Origin: Populus alba
Taxonomy: Eukaryota; Streptophyta; Magnoliopsida; Malpighiales; Salicaceae
Assembly (NCBI RefSeq): GCF_005239225.2
Contig: NC_133289.1
Span: 4,719,501-4,783,500 of the forward strand
Length of the DNA stretch: 64,000 nt
Direction of reading: 5' to 3'
The notes below the pieces were generated by a model. The model saw only the letters and a program-made list of their open reading frames with translations. It did no database searches and was not told where the DNA came from. The stretch's first letter is position 1, and every line of letters starts with the position of its first letter. The position numbers and the translations under genes were made by a program. Of this stretch, positions 12,765 to 25,200 are shown piece after piece.

Positions 12765-15700
12765 GAAAATAAATTAAAACAAAACATTTATTAATTACTA
12801 CTAAAATTTTAACTAGTTTTACTTGGATATTTTGACTGAATCCTTCACGTTCAAGATGTTCTCGCTCTCAATATCTCATCATCTCTCTTCACTCATAAAC
12901 TTAAGTTAATTAATCAATTGATCGGGGGGTTTTGTCTTAATGGCATCACGTGATTCCCAATTCCAAGTTATGGTTTCGTACATTTTTCTATTTTTCTATG
13001 CTTATATTAATAATTCAAGCCATCAATTCGAGGGCCTTATTGTTCCAAACTTGTACACCTCTAGGAATTATATAGTACATTTTCATATTTGTTAATTTCG
13101 TTCGCATTGGTACACGACATTTGCTTTTACTAGGTAAAGGGGGAAGGGAAGGAGCAATGAATGAATTTTGTAAGCTAAAGTACTCTAATTTCAACAAGAC
13201 AAATTGGCTTCATGGCAGCACAAGGTTTGAATTGAACAAATTAACATTTTTTTTTTTTTTTAATTATGGTTGTTGGCAATTGAAAATCATACCCGTTTCT
13301 TATCCTGTTTGTGTGTGTATGTATATTTAGTATTGTGATGTATAATATTTTTTAAAAATATTTATCATTTAAAAATACATTATTTTTTTTTATTTGTAAC
13401 ATTGGTATAACAAAATCAGCAACATATAAATAAAAAAAATATTAATTTAATATTTTTTTAAAAGTAAAATACACCCAATTTTCCGTACTCGTAAACACTT
13501 TGCTTAGTTTCTTCCTCGTATTTGTTGGAGTATCTTCGTCTAGTTGCATCTATTTGCATTCAAAATCATTTTATTATAAAAGTAACCTTTTCAGTAAAGC
13601 TTAGAAATCTGAATATGGTTAACTTGGTTTTAAAGTCATTCGACCTGGTATTTAAAATGGAACATAAATCCCAAATAGATTCTGAGCACCACCTCCTTAG
13701 GGTGGGCTTCTTTTGACCGTTACATATATACTTAATTATAAAATTAGTACTTGAATTTTTTATTTTTTATATTGAAAGGTATGGATTGTTTTGTTTTTAT
13801 CAATCGAGTACTTCAATTATCTTTTTGTTAAAATTGATTGTGGTTGTTAAGTGAACACATAGCACTGTGTTCGACGCCTCATTCTATCTCATTTATGTAA
13901 TCATAAAAATAATGGTCCAATCGGTGCTTATATTTATTGTTTTTTTTTTTTTTTTTCTGTTAGGGTGCTTGTTTTCATTTTTTTTCTTTTTTATTAAAAT
14001 ATTTGTAATCATATTTTTAAAATTTGAGTAATTGTATCCATTTTTGTTTTCTATTGAAAGATTTATACTACTATTTTTTCTAATTTTTTTCTTTATGACA
14101 AAACAGTGATTTCAAATTATAATTAATTTTGTTTCAAACCCCGAAGGAATAAAAGTTTAAAAATTAATCACAATTAATGAATTCTTTATTTGGTGAGTTT
14201 TATTAAAAATAAAAGAATAAATGTTAAAGAAAACGGATAAGAAAAAAATATTAATATAATAAGGGTATTGTTTTTAATTTTATTACATAAAAACAAATCA
14301 AATTAACTATATTTTTTGATGGATCAATATTTTTCATATATTTTTTTTACCTAATGTCTATAGGCTCAACCAAGCTCTGATTTTTCTTTTATAAAGTCAA
14401 GTATATTTTTCTCTGACAAAATCAACTAATCATACAGGGGTCTGATAAAGGTACTAGACCTAACGTATTTTGGCTTAGTCAAGTGTCGAACCCAAACTTA
14501 CATCAGTCTGTCAAGACTACAAAACCCAGTATTTTTTGAACTCAACCAAGTGTTGAGCCCAATCATAACAAATAAAATTTAAAAAAAAAAAAAAAAAAAA
14601 ACAAAGAAGAAGATTGAGTTGTTATGAGATTTTATTACAGTAACTTTAAATTATTATCATAATTCTAAAATCAAATCACTATCCCAAGCATTTACAACCT
14701 TGACTCTAACCTTTTCTGTAGCAGTTTTTTTTTTTGTTCTTTTTCTGTTGGGCTAATTCCAAATAGTTAAAACACCCGTTATTATTTATTATTAAAAAAT
14801 AATATAAAATCATTTATAAGATATTATTTAATGGTTAAGTCTTTTAATTGAGAGGATTTTTTAATATAAAATAAATAATTAATAACATCAATGTATAATG
14901 TCGGGAATGAACTATTAAATGTAATATTTATAAAAAGGAAAAACTATATATATTTGATTGTATTGTTTTAAGAAAAACGCTGACTTCCAAAGTTTCAAAA
15001 GCAAAACCTGGAACAGGAGGGGATTATCTTGGAAAATGAATGGGCTAATGATTTGTGGCCTATAGTCGAAACTCGGCCCTCAAAGGTTGCCCACAAGACT
15101 TGGGTATTTATTGGGCTGCGTTTTGTTGCTAAGAGCCTGGAAAGTAAGCTAAATGGGGTATAAAATGAGGTATAAAGTATTTGACCCACAAATTAATAGG
15201 TTAGAAAAAATGAGGAATAAATTATTTGACCCACAAATCAAAAACAATAAACAAAATGTTGTAAGTGTTGGCCCAATTCCTTTTAATTCAGGCTAGCCCA
15301 GTTACATGATGCAAATTGAACCCTAACCCATCAAAGTTCTGCTGAACCTGAGGATTTTTTTTATGGAATTGGGTGACAGGAAAAATACAGGAGAACGTGA
15401 ATTTAAATATTTATTATTAAACATAAAAAATATTTACGTTCAAAACCCACCTTTTTAATAAATAAAAATCAAACAAAGAAAAACAGGAAGATTAAAGGCA
15501 GGGTGCAAGAAGCTCTGCTGTCCAATTTTTTACATCAACCAAATATCCAAGTTAAATGCCAAAAATATATATATTCCAATTGCGTAGGACTTGCTAAGCA
15601 CCAAGTCTAATTAAGTTTCAATTTACTTCCATCTGTGAGCTGAAAGGGACTCTAGCATCGCTTATGTCACTCGAATAATTTAGCTTTTGAAAAAACTGAA

Positions 15701-17983
15701 GTGTCCAAAGTTGAAAATTATTGTTCTTATTATGATTACTCACTTGACTTTTGTAATTAATTGAATGTGAACCAATTTCTCATTACCTAGCAAGATTGAT
15801 TAGCTAATATTATACCCAAGCACTAGATATTAATCCAGTTTAGTCAAAGTGTGCATCATTTGCATTTACAAGTCACAATACATGCTTCGTAGTAATTGGG
15901 TGTTTGTTTCTGTGTTATAATACATTGTTTTTAAAGTATGTTTTGAATTGTTTTTGTTTAAATATTAAATTTATTTTTTTTTAGATCTTTTGAATGGTTA
16001 TAAGTATAAAAATAAATCTTAAAAACTTTATTTGAGTAAACAAAATATTATTTGAGTTATCCAAGTCGGCCCAAGTCGGCAAGCTGAGAACCTCAATTTA
16101 ATGCCTTGGAGGTAGATAAATTTTGATCCCCATGAAAATTAGTGTGAGATCTCATGATATAATTTATATTATATTTTGATACACCTCTTCAAGTAAAAGC
16201 TCTTCGAGCTTGAAATTTACATATGCTCATATTATCTTGTGCTTGATTTTTATTAAATAAATAGAGATAATGAGATTCAAACTCGTGACCACTTGATTAT
16301 CAAAACTCTAATACCATATCATAAAACCATTCCAACTCAATAATTTAAGTTATTAAATGAGATTATAGAATATGATTTTCTTTTCTTTCCTTTCCTTTAA
16401 TTATGCTGTCTCTAATTAAATGAAGCATCTACAAAGTACATTCTAATGTTACGTAAGAAAGGAAAAGGAAAATGGCAAAGCAAAAATTGTTTTTGTGCGG
16501 CCCTCGGCTACATCGCATCAAGCATAAAGGGACGAAGCTTGAGTGGCCGGCCTTGCCGATCGATGTCTCCGGCCCTGTAACTTAATTTTTATGCCCTGAT
16601 TAAGAACTTAATTTTTTACTAATCCCTTTTGATTTGCCTAGACAATAAGCTAAGCAAGTGTTCGGCTACTATAATTATGCCTCGGGTGTATACGGAAATC
16701 GGCTAGTTTTGTTTTGTTTTTTTTGTTTTCCTAGGAAAGGTCCAAGCTCATCGAGATAACCTAGGAAGAAAGGAAACATTATATATTCATTAAGCTGCAA
16801 GCTCAATAATTTGAAATTGTCTACCTTAAATAGTACCTCCAATGTGTGACATTAATTTTTGAAACTTTATGTTTATCAAGATCATGGAGATACCGCTGGC
16901 CATAGCTGGCAAACACAGGTAGTGCGTATTCCGACAAGAGATATCTAGGAATGTTGCTTTTCCATAACACATGCAATGCAAGTTCACTGTGTGAGAATAA
17001 AGCTTGCTGAGATAAATTTTTTTTAAAAAAATGGAATAAAGCCCTGTAAAATGGTCCCCATATACAACATTCAAATCCAAAAATCACTGAAATAAAGAAA
17101 AAAAACAAGAAGGAGAGAATCCAATCACTTTAGCTCAAAGTTGCAACACGTAAAGTTATTAAAATCCAACAAATTCAGATTCTATATATATATCATTGAA
17201 CAATGATCGGTGTGCCCTACACGATTAATTCTAATTTTACAGAAAATACAATATATTTATTTCATTCAATATTAGTCCACAGGATAGTCAATGCTGGCCC
17301 CAACAACTTTTACGTGAAATCAATGCACATGGAAGAGTTGTTGGACAATTCTTGAGAAATTCATACATGTATACATGAGTAATTTAAAGTTTCTTCACAC
17401 CAAACGAGCACATAAATAAATTCTTTTAGATGTTAGCTGTAAGATTTGAGTTCAAAGAACTAAGAAAGAAAGCATGATACCGGATCACCTTCTTTAAATT
17501 GAAAAGAAATCCTAGTAATGGACGGTGCTGCCATGATTATTTAAGCAAGATCAAATAAAACGGTGCCATTTGGAACAAATTATAGAGACCGTATAACAAA
17601 CCATTGTCAACACCACCACGAGCTTTTGCTTAAATAATGCATGTATGTGAGGTATAATAGATTTTCTGCCACCAGAAACCGCGTCTTGTAGTCTTTTTTG
17701 ATAAATGGTGACAAACGAACAAGCCAAGAATAAGAATCAAAACCCAACCCAGGGTTGTCCTTTGCAACAAGAAGGTGTATCTATGAGGTTTTCTGTGGGG
17801 AAGGGAGGGCATGGATTAAATATTTGCAAGTCAAAATGGTTTGCTCTCCTTTTTATAAAATCCCCAGAAAATACTCCAGAATGTAACTGGTTAGTAAAAG
17901 CCATTTTACTGCTCAATCTGCAGGATCTTGAGACTTCAAATCTTTGGATTAATCTCTGTGTTTTCTTTTGGATATATAAAGCG
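12765..17983. other. Intergenic AT-rich DNA downstream of the PLATZ gene
   Basis: This region holds long T and A homopolymer runs (for example near 13245, 13940 and 14580). No coding frame with family similarity appears on either strand. The 95-aa and 84-aa minus-strand frames at 16821-17108 overlap each other and have no splice support. I see no tRNA or known miRNA here. Confidence 0.55.
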
Positions 17984-18170
17984 TGTTTGGCAGTGTAATA
18001 ATAATAATTTTTTGTGCTGAAATGTGTGTCAATGATATTTTTTTATTTTTTAAAAATTATTTTTGACATTAGCACATCAAAACGATTTAAAAAGTACAAA
18101 CCGTATTAAATTTTAACAAAAAAAAACTTTTGAATTTTTTAAAAACGCCGTTCAACCGCGTTCCCAAACA
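17984..18170. mobile_element. MITE-like dispersed repeat (TGTTTGG / CCAAACA ends)
   Basis: The block opens with TGTTTGGCAGTG and closes with CGCGTTCCCAAACA, giving short inverted ends. Inside are A/T runs and TTGACATTAGCACATCAAAA. Diverged copies with the same interior order appear at 38431-38612 and, truncated, at about 54021-54150. It resembles a repeat I recall as common in poplar. No target duplication is obvious at the ends. Confidence 0.55.
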
Positions 18171-19352
18171 TTATCATGAAGACTAAGATTAAGACCAGGC
18201 AATTAGCTAATTACTTAATTAGTCACTACAAATTATGATTAATTGGCTTTTTTCACAGTTTGTTAATCGATGTTATGATTGCCATGGACATTGTTCTTAC
18301 AAAGACTCGTAAAAGTTCTTTAGAATTTTGTGCCGAGTGATAGAGCCAAATGCTGAGAAGATAAGGTTTTGCTTGGCACTCGATCATAACCACAAATTAA
18401 TCCATCTTCTTTTTTATTTTATTTCAAGTAAGGACTGCTCCATTGTTTGGTGTCTAGCAAATAATTTCATATCTGTACGTGGTAGGGCAAACCATGGTAA
18501 ATAAACCCAACCTTCCTTTTCCATTAATGCAATTAATTTTTGTTTGTTTTTCCCCCCTTATGTGGTGAATAAATGGGTTTATCTGCAGTGAAATTACTGT
18601 AGAGATGTGTAAATTTTAAAATTTTTGTGGCTGCTTTCATGTGGCATTTTTGTTATTTTCTCATTTGCTTTTTGTTTTTTTTTTTTTTTTATCTTTTAAA
18701 GTTTTGATTTTTCAATTTCATTCTCTTATATTACATTTTTAAAACTTTTTTTTTCCCCAAAATTTTCTTTCATTTTGCATTTTTTAGCATGTTCCAGTCT
18801 TGGACGTTGTTATGTTGTTTATTGCATTTTATACTTATATTATACTAAGATTAATTTTATAATTTATAAAGATTAGTTAAGATATGCATAAATTATTTTT
18901 ATGTTAATCTAGAAAAAAAAATAGCACTTGTAAATTTATTTTTTAAAACTAAATTTTTTTTAGGTTGGAGCCTTGAAAAGGATTTGTAGGGTAAAGTCTA
19001 AGGAATTGAAAGAAAACAATCCGTTATATAACCTAAAAATCCCATCGGTTTAACTTTCGGTGGAATAAAACCAACGAAGAAATTTACAATAATTATATAT
19101 GTACGTGTTTGGATGAAAAAGAATAATGAAAAGTAGGGAGGAGCCATGCGTACTTGAGGGTGAGGTACACTTCAAGAAACCAAAAAGAAAAAGAAAATCA
19201 TTTGATATCCTTTCATATCTAAAATCTAGAAGCATTAATGAACTCTTATATAAAAAAAACTCATTAATTGTAAATCTTATGGATTTAGAATAATTTCTTT
19301 CCTCAAAAACATTGCTATATTGTCTTTATTTTTTATAATTTTTTTTATTAAT
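18171..19352. other. Intergenic AT-rich DNA
   Basis: No gene, RNA or clear mobile element is visible. Poly-T runs occur around 18675 and 18745. The small minus-strand frame at 19050-19235 shows no family resemblance. Confidence 0.5.
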
Positions 19353-19500
19353 ATGGATGTCCGGACCAGTTTTTGTATACCTCGACTAATCCCACGAGCC
19401 CTGAAGTTAATGATTATATAAGTTTTCAGTAGTCATCGTATTAACACAAAAATAGAGTCCTGAGATCACGTGAGTAGCAAAATTCCTTAATCCCATACTC
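19353..19500 (-). mobile_element. SINE-like dispersed repeat, copy 1
   Basis: The block contains GGATGTCCGGACCAG, then TACCTCGACTAATCCCACGA, then CCTGAAGTTAATGATTATAT. The same order recurs at 32243-32380 and, in the opposite orientation, near 36085-36275. On the minus strand the block ends in an A/T tail (ATTAATAAAAAAAATT). The tRNA-like head, best preserved in copy 2, would lie near 19500. The SINE assignment is inferred from layout. Confidence 0.5.
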
Positions 19501-22169
19501 TATTTTTTCTATTTTTTTTATCCTATAAATTTTTGATAATATTGATACTATAATGTCAAAAAAGTAACAACAACAATATAGATATTATACCCCGAGTATT
19601 TTCCCTTTTCTGTTTGAAGCTATTAGGTTGACTATTTGAAACAAGAGCAGGAAGATAATTCCTTTTTCTGTCAGAAGAAATCATTCGTCCGGAACAATTT
19701 CCTTCTCGCGAGGACCTTTACCTCTTTCTTGTCCTAATTAAGCAACATTGGTAGTAGGTCAACAAAAAGGATCAAAATTCAGTAAGAAAAAATACACACG
19801 TAGCAACCAAGTATTCCAAAATTAAGAACCAAACACGCATAGCTCACAAAAGACTTCTATGAGCTAGGCAGAACGTTGAGGAAAATGAGGGGGGAAATGT
19901 GGTGGGTGGACAGTGGACACGTCAGCCATAAGGATCAGTGAGATTGACAAATGGGGGGTCACCACGTGACAGGCAAACCTGTAAGAATTCGAAACGAAAC
20001 CTGCAACGATCTCTTTCGTTAACTACAAAAAAGGAAAAACAAGGTGTCCAGAATCTCCTGGGCCCACTTGATTGGGAGAGGGAGAAGAGATAGCCATCCA
20101 TAGCTGCTTTCCACAGGAGAAAGGGGGGGCGGGAGATGGTGGCTGGAGGGATGCCGCGGTGTGTCGGAGTCCGTGGATGGTTTGTCTGTTTGTATGATGG
20201 GCATATGCCGATTTGATAGATTAAGAAATTATCCTTTTTTTATCTCTATAATTTTTATTTCAATATCAGCCTTTATATCTTCAAAAAGTCTCAGTACCAC
20301 CCATGTTCTTCTCTAATTACTAATAATGGCTATTCTATAAGAATATTTAATAATTCATCATTTTATTTTATTTTACGAAGCTAGTCACAGGTGATATATG
20401 CATCTTATAAGAAAACCAAGAATGTTTATTTTATTGTAAAAATGTGATAGTTTACAATGAAAATACTATAAAACTTAAAGTAATTTGAAAATAAATAATT
20501 CAAAATGTGATCCTATCATGAGGTTTTATCGGTTAGGGGCTATATTGAAATCTAATCTCAATACGGGAGCCAAAGTGGCATATCTCTGAATTATAGGGGT
20601 GAATATATGTAGTTGCCCTCTTTTCTTTTTAACTACAGCCTCCTTCATTTTTTTTATTTATTCTTTTGTTACTGGAAAGAACTATCAGTGTCAAAAGGGA
20701 GGAAGCTTTCATCCATTACGTTTTCAAATGTATATTGACCATAACACGCCACTGCCTGATCAAAACTTTAAAATAATAAGTAATAAAAATAAATAAATAA
20801 AAACAGTACTCTATGAAAAGACAGGGTGCCCCTCCATTATTCGTGTCATGGTTTACCTATCTCTCCTCCTTTTTTTTTTTTTTTTTTCCTTGTCTTTTTA
20901 GAATTCTCCATTTGTAAGTGTGTGTTCAAAAATAGATTTTATAAAAATATTTTTAATCGTAATTTTAAAAAATTAAATTTAAAAAAAATATGTTTTTTTT
21001 ATTATCATGGGATGGATTTTTGCATACAAAATAAATAAAACATGTCTTTTTTATTATTATGTTATTTTTAAACCTTTAACAAAACAAAAGTTTGAAACCT
21101 ATTTAAGTATGTGTGTGGTGTAAGATATTTTTCATTTAAAAATAGATTAAAATATCAATTTTTAGGTTTTTTTGTTTATTTTTTATATTAGTTCATTGAA
21201 ATTATTAAAAAAATACTAAAAAAACATTTATTTGATGCTTCTTCAATGAAAACACACCTAAACAAGGGTGGAAATGCAATAATCATGCAATTATTGTCAG
21301 GCTACTAAAAAAAATAAAAACTATTTGATTAATCAAATGCTACTTTCTCCGTGACCAGACAAAAAACATAAACTAATATAATAGCGAACAATTTATAAGT
21401 TTAACTCACTTGGATCAACCATTAATTTGGTGCCTTACAGCAAGGAAAGTGATATATAAGTAAAATCTTCATATTAAAATCTCAATAAAAACTACTTATC
21501 AATCTATAAATAATAAAAAACATATGATAAATAATTAAAAAAATAACTCCAACATATGTCCGTTAAGAGAATTTGTATAAAAAATCTGTCTTAATAACAT
21601 TGATGCGAGGTGCATAAATTGAATGCATAGTGCTTGATTGATCATCTTAACCAAAACTTTGCAAAATCAACAATCCACATAATCCAGCTAGTTATATAAT
21701 TTTTTTAAAACGATTATTATAAATAATTCTTGAAGTTCAATAATCCACATAAAATTTAAAGCAGCTTTATACATCTATAAAGTTGTTATTTAATGGATCG
21801 TTATTTATAGATCATAGTAGTGTTGATTTATCAAAATTTAAATAGTTGAGGGACTCAACCGAGAAAAGTTATAAATCAAAAAACCTAATTGCAAAACACA
21901 TGATAGTTTAGGGGCAAATTTATCGTTTCCAAGTTTGTAAATCATTTAATGCTACTTTTTATTTTAAGAAAAAACCATTACGTGTACATTGAAAGAAAGA
22001 AAAAATTAATAAATGGGTTTTTCTTAACCGTTGATGCTTAATATCTCAGAAATACCCTATAAAATTAACTGTATCTAATTATTTATTATCTAGACACGGT
22101 CACAACACTGCCTGTCGCTCACCCTCCACTTCTTATCTCTCTCGGACACGTACATAAAAACCAACCACA
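19501..22169. other. Intergenic DNA upstream of the membrane-protein gene
   Basis: A less AT-rich island at about 19860-20200 carries a CACGTG box (near 19962) and GC-rich stretches, but no coding frame or recognisable RNA follows. The remainder is AT-rich with poly-T and poly-A tracts. Open frames at 20019-20204 (minus), 20599-20796 and 20826-21038 are low-complexity or featureless. Confidence 0.5.
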
Positions 22170-22211
22170 GCCGACGCCGACGCCAACGCCAACGCCAACG
22201 CCAACGCCAAG
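22170..22211 (+). repeat. Hexanucleotide repeat (GCCRAC)7 in the 5' leader
   Basis: Seven hexamers run head to tail: two GCCGAC, four GCCAAC and one GCCAAG. They end 53 bases before the ATG of the five-pass membrane protein, so they are probably in its 5' UTR or core promoter. The minus-strand reading (RWRW...) is an artefact of the repeat. Confidence 0.85.
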
Positions 22212-22264
22212 AAACACAGAGAGAAAGAAACTGTAACAGAAAAAAAAAAAAGAAAAACCACACA

Positions 22265-25200
22265 ATGTCATGCAATAACAGATCAAATCCGCCATTTTTT
22301 TTTCTCCTGGCCTTTGTTTTCCTTTTCTTTCTCTTCACTTCTTCAACAGCAACTCCCAGTTCCGCAACTTCCCATTCTCTATCCCTTTCCATCTCAGGTA
22401 ATTGATTAATTAAGGATTTTGTTTTTCTTATCTTTTTTTCGTTTTAAGATTATATTTCCAGTGGAAAAGTCTCAATCTTTGCATGTTTTTTTTGGTGATA
22501 AGAGTAACTTTTTCTTGTCAATGTAGATGATGTGGTCGGTGAGAGAGAGAATGATGGTGTGCTGGTTTCATGGAAGGCAAGGAGGCATCTTGCTGAAGAA
22601 GGGAACACAACATCTTCTATGATATTGGCTGCAAAGAGAACAAGAAGGAGAGACCCTTTAGAGAACTATAAACTCTACACTTCTGGTTATAATATCAGCA
22701 ATAAACATTATTGGGCTGTGAGTTCTTTCTCCTTGTTTTTTTTTATTTATTTATTTCAACCAAATTTATCCATTCTCTTAGAGGGATATTTATGAAGTTT
22801 TTTTTTTATTATTATTGATTGTGATGTTGTAAAAGCGATAAATGTTACTAATTGTTTGTTAGATATTGATATATTTTTTCTTATTTATTGTGTAATGGTG
22901 TTGGCTTCTTATGTTTTTTGTTAGGAGAATATGAATATTACTGATGTTTTGCTCTTATTACTTCACCTATTTTTGTAGATTGACTCATGTTCTCAATTGT
23001 TTTTCCCCTTTTTTAAGGAATTTATTATTATTATGTACAGTTTTCACAGAAAAAAAATGATTCCATTATTTGGGTTTTCTTGTTTGGGATTTGCTTTGCA
23101 TTCCCACTGTCCATTCGTCTCACTGTTTTTTTTCCCTTCTTATCTTATTGTGAGAATGCGTGTCAAGTTTGTTAGTTGTCATTTCATAATTCTGATAAAC
23201 TGTTGTGGATTGTTTTGGATAATAACTATTTAATTTCTAGGCCTAACTGTCCCTTTAATGATGCAGTCTGTTGGTTTTACCGCGGCTCCCTTCTTTATCG
23301 TTGCTGCAGTTTGGTTTGTGATATTTGGACTGTGCTTGTCCTTTATCTGCCTCTGCTATTGCTGTTGTAGAAGAGAACCTTATGGCTATTCTCGAGCATG
23401 CTATGCTCTGTCTCTTATCTCCCTCATTTTCTTTACCATTGCTGCAATGTAATAATCCCTCTTTCTCTCTTGGGCTATATTTACATGCATTTTTTATGAT
23501 TGATAATTTCATGACACCCTCAATGTTGCTCTGCAATTACAGTGCAGGATGTGGTGTTCTGTATGCTGGTCAAGGGAAGTTTCACAGTATTACAACACAC
23601 ACATTGGATTATGTAGTTAATCAGGCAGATGTTACTGCTGAAAACCTCAGGAATGTGTCAGATTATCTTGCTGCGGCTAAGAATGCTGGTGTTTTGTCAG
23701 TTTTTCTGCCAACCAGTGTCCGAAATAGCATTGATAGCATTCAAACAAAAATCAACTCCTCTGGTACTACTCTTTCCAGTACTACACAGAAGAATTCGGA
23801 AGGCATACAAGATGTTTTGGATACCATGTCCGTAAAAGCTCTTAAAACTTCTTCTGGTGCTTGCTTGGTTCTGGAATTTTTCATAACATCATTTACTTTT
23901 TATTGTGCATTGCAGAAGATTAATCCTGATTATCCTTGCTGCTGTAATGCTTGCTCTGGCATTTCTTGGATTTGGTGAGTTGTTTTCTTGAACTAGAGGT
24001 GGAAATTCTTAAATTGTTTGATCTAACTAAATTCTTTTCTAATATTATTTCTATGATGATGTCGGTTGCAGTATTCTCCATTTTCGGGATGCAGTGTCTT
24101 GTTTACTTGTGAGTGATCTGATCTTTCAGCCATTTTCTGTTAATTTTTTTGAACTTGAGAAAAAATTGTAAGTTAAGATTATGACTCTGCCCAATGTTAC
24201 TGTTTATTGACTGTAGCCTGGTGATCCTTGGATGGATTCTTGTCACGTGCACATTTGTTTTGTGTGGTGTATTCCTTCTCCTCCACAAGTAAGCTCGTCC
24301 TCCTATTCTTTTGATTTTTTTAAAAAAATCTGTTATAGGGTCATGCATAGAGTAGAGTTTATACTTGATGTTCTTATTTTTATATATAAAAAAATTATGT
24401 TGAATTAAGTTTATGTTTAGATGCCTTGTACATACATTCTGGTGTTTGGATACATATACACATGTAAATGTTGGACATCTACAATTAAGTCCAAGAAGCT
24501 CTATACACTATAACAATGCGCAACAACATAGAGCTTCTTGGACTTAACTGTAGATTTCCAACATTTTCATGTCCGTATATACACACACAAACCTTTTTGT
24601 AGTTGTGTTTTGGATAATGCTAGAGATTCTTAATTTTTTTGACAAAAATTCCTTACAAAGTGATATGCATCATGCCATTGATGTTTTATCAATCACTTGA
24701 TTCCATAGTTAAAATTATTACATGATCTACATTCCATGGTTTGAAATTTTTTCCTAATATATGCCTAGTCACTTTGTAAAAGGATTTAAGTACCCCTAGC
24801 ATCGCTCATGTTTTTGCATCACTCTGGCATATGGAACTTCTTGTTCTTAATTGTAGATTTCCATATACACACACGCGAACATGTACTTGTAGTTATTAGT
24901 TTGATGGTTATCTTCTGTGTGTTTGTCTGTGGCACTACAAACCCATTGGTAGTGGGCAAAAATTCAGTACCCATTGTTAGTGAGCTAGAATTTTCAGTTT
25001 CATTAGGTTACATAGTGATAGGCTAACTTGTTATGTCCCTGACATTTCTCTTGATTCTGTTATTTTAACCAATTCTTGAACTATCTGCGCCTTGACTAAC
25101 AACTGTTCTCCGTGCTAGATCTTGATTGTACTGAGTTCATCCATGCATAATAATCAATCTCTGAATGTTTTGGCTGATCAAGAAATATTCCTGAAACCAA

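Noticed and set aside
22090..22392. 100-aa minus-strand frame with RWRWRWRW
   Set aside because: It is antisense to exon 1 and to the GCCAAC hexamer repeat of the membrane-protein gene; the RW run is the repeat.
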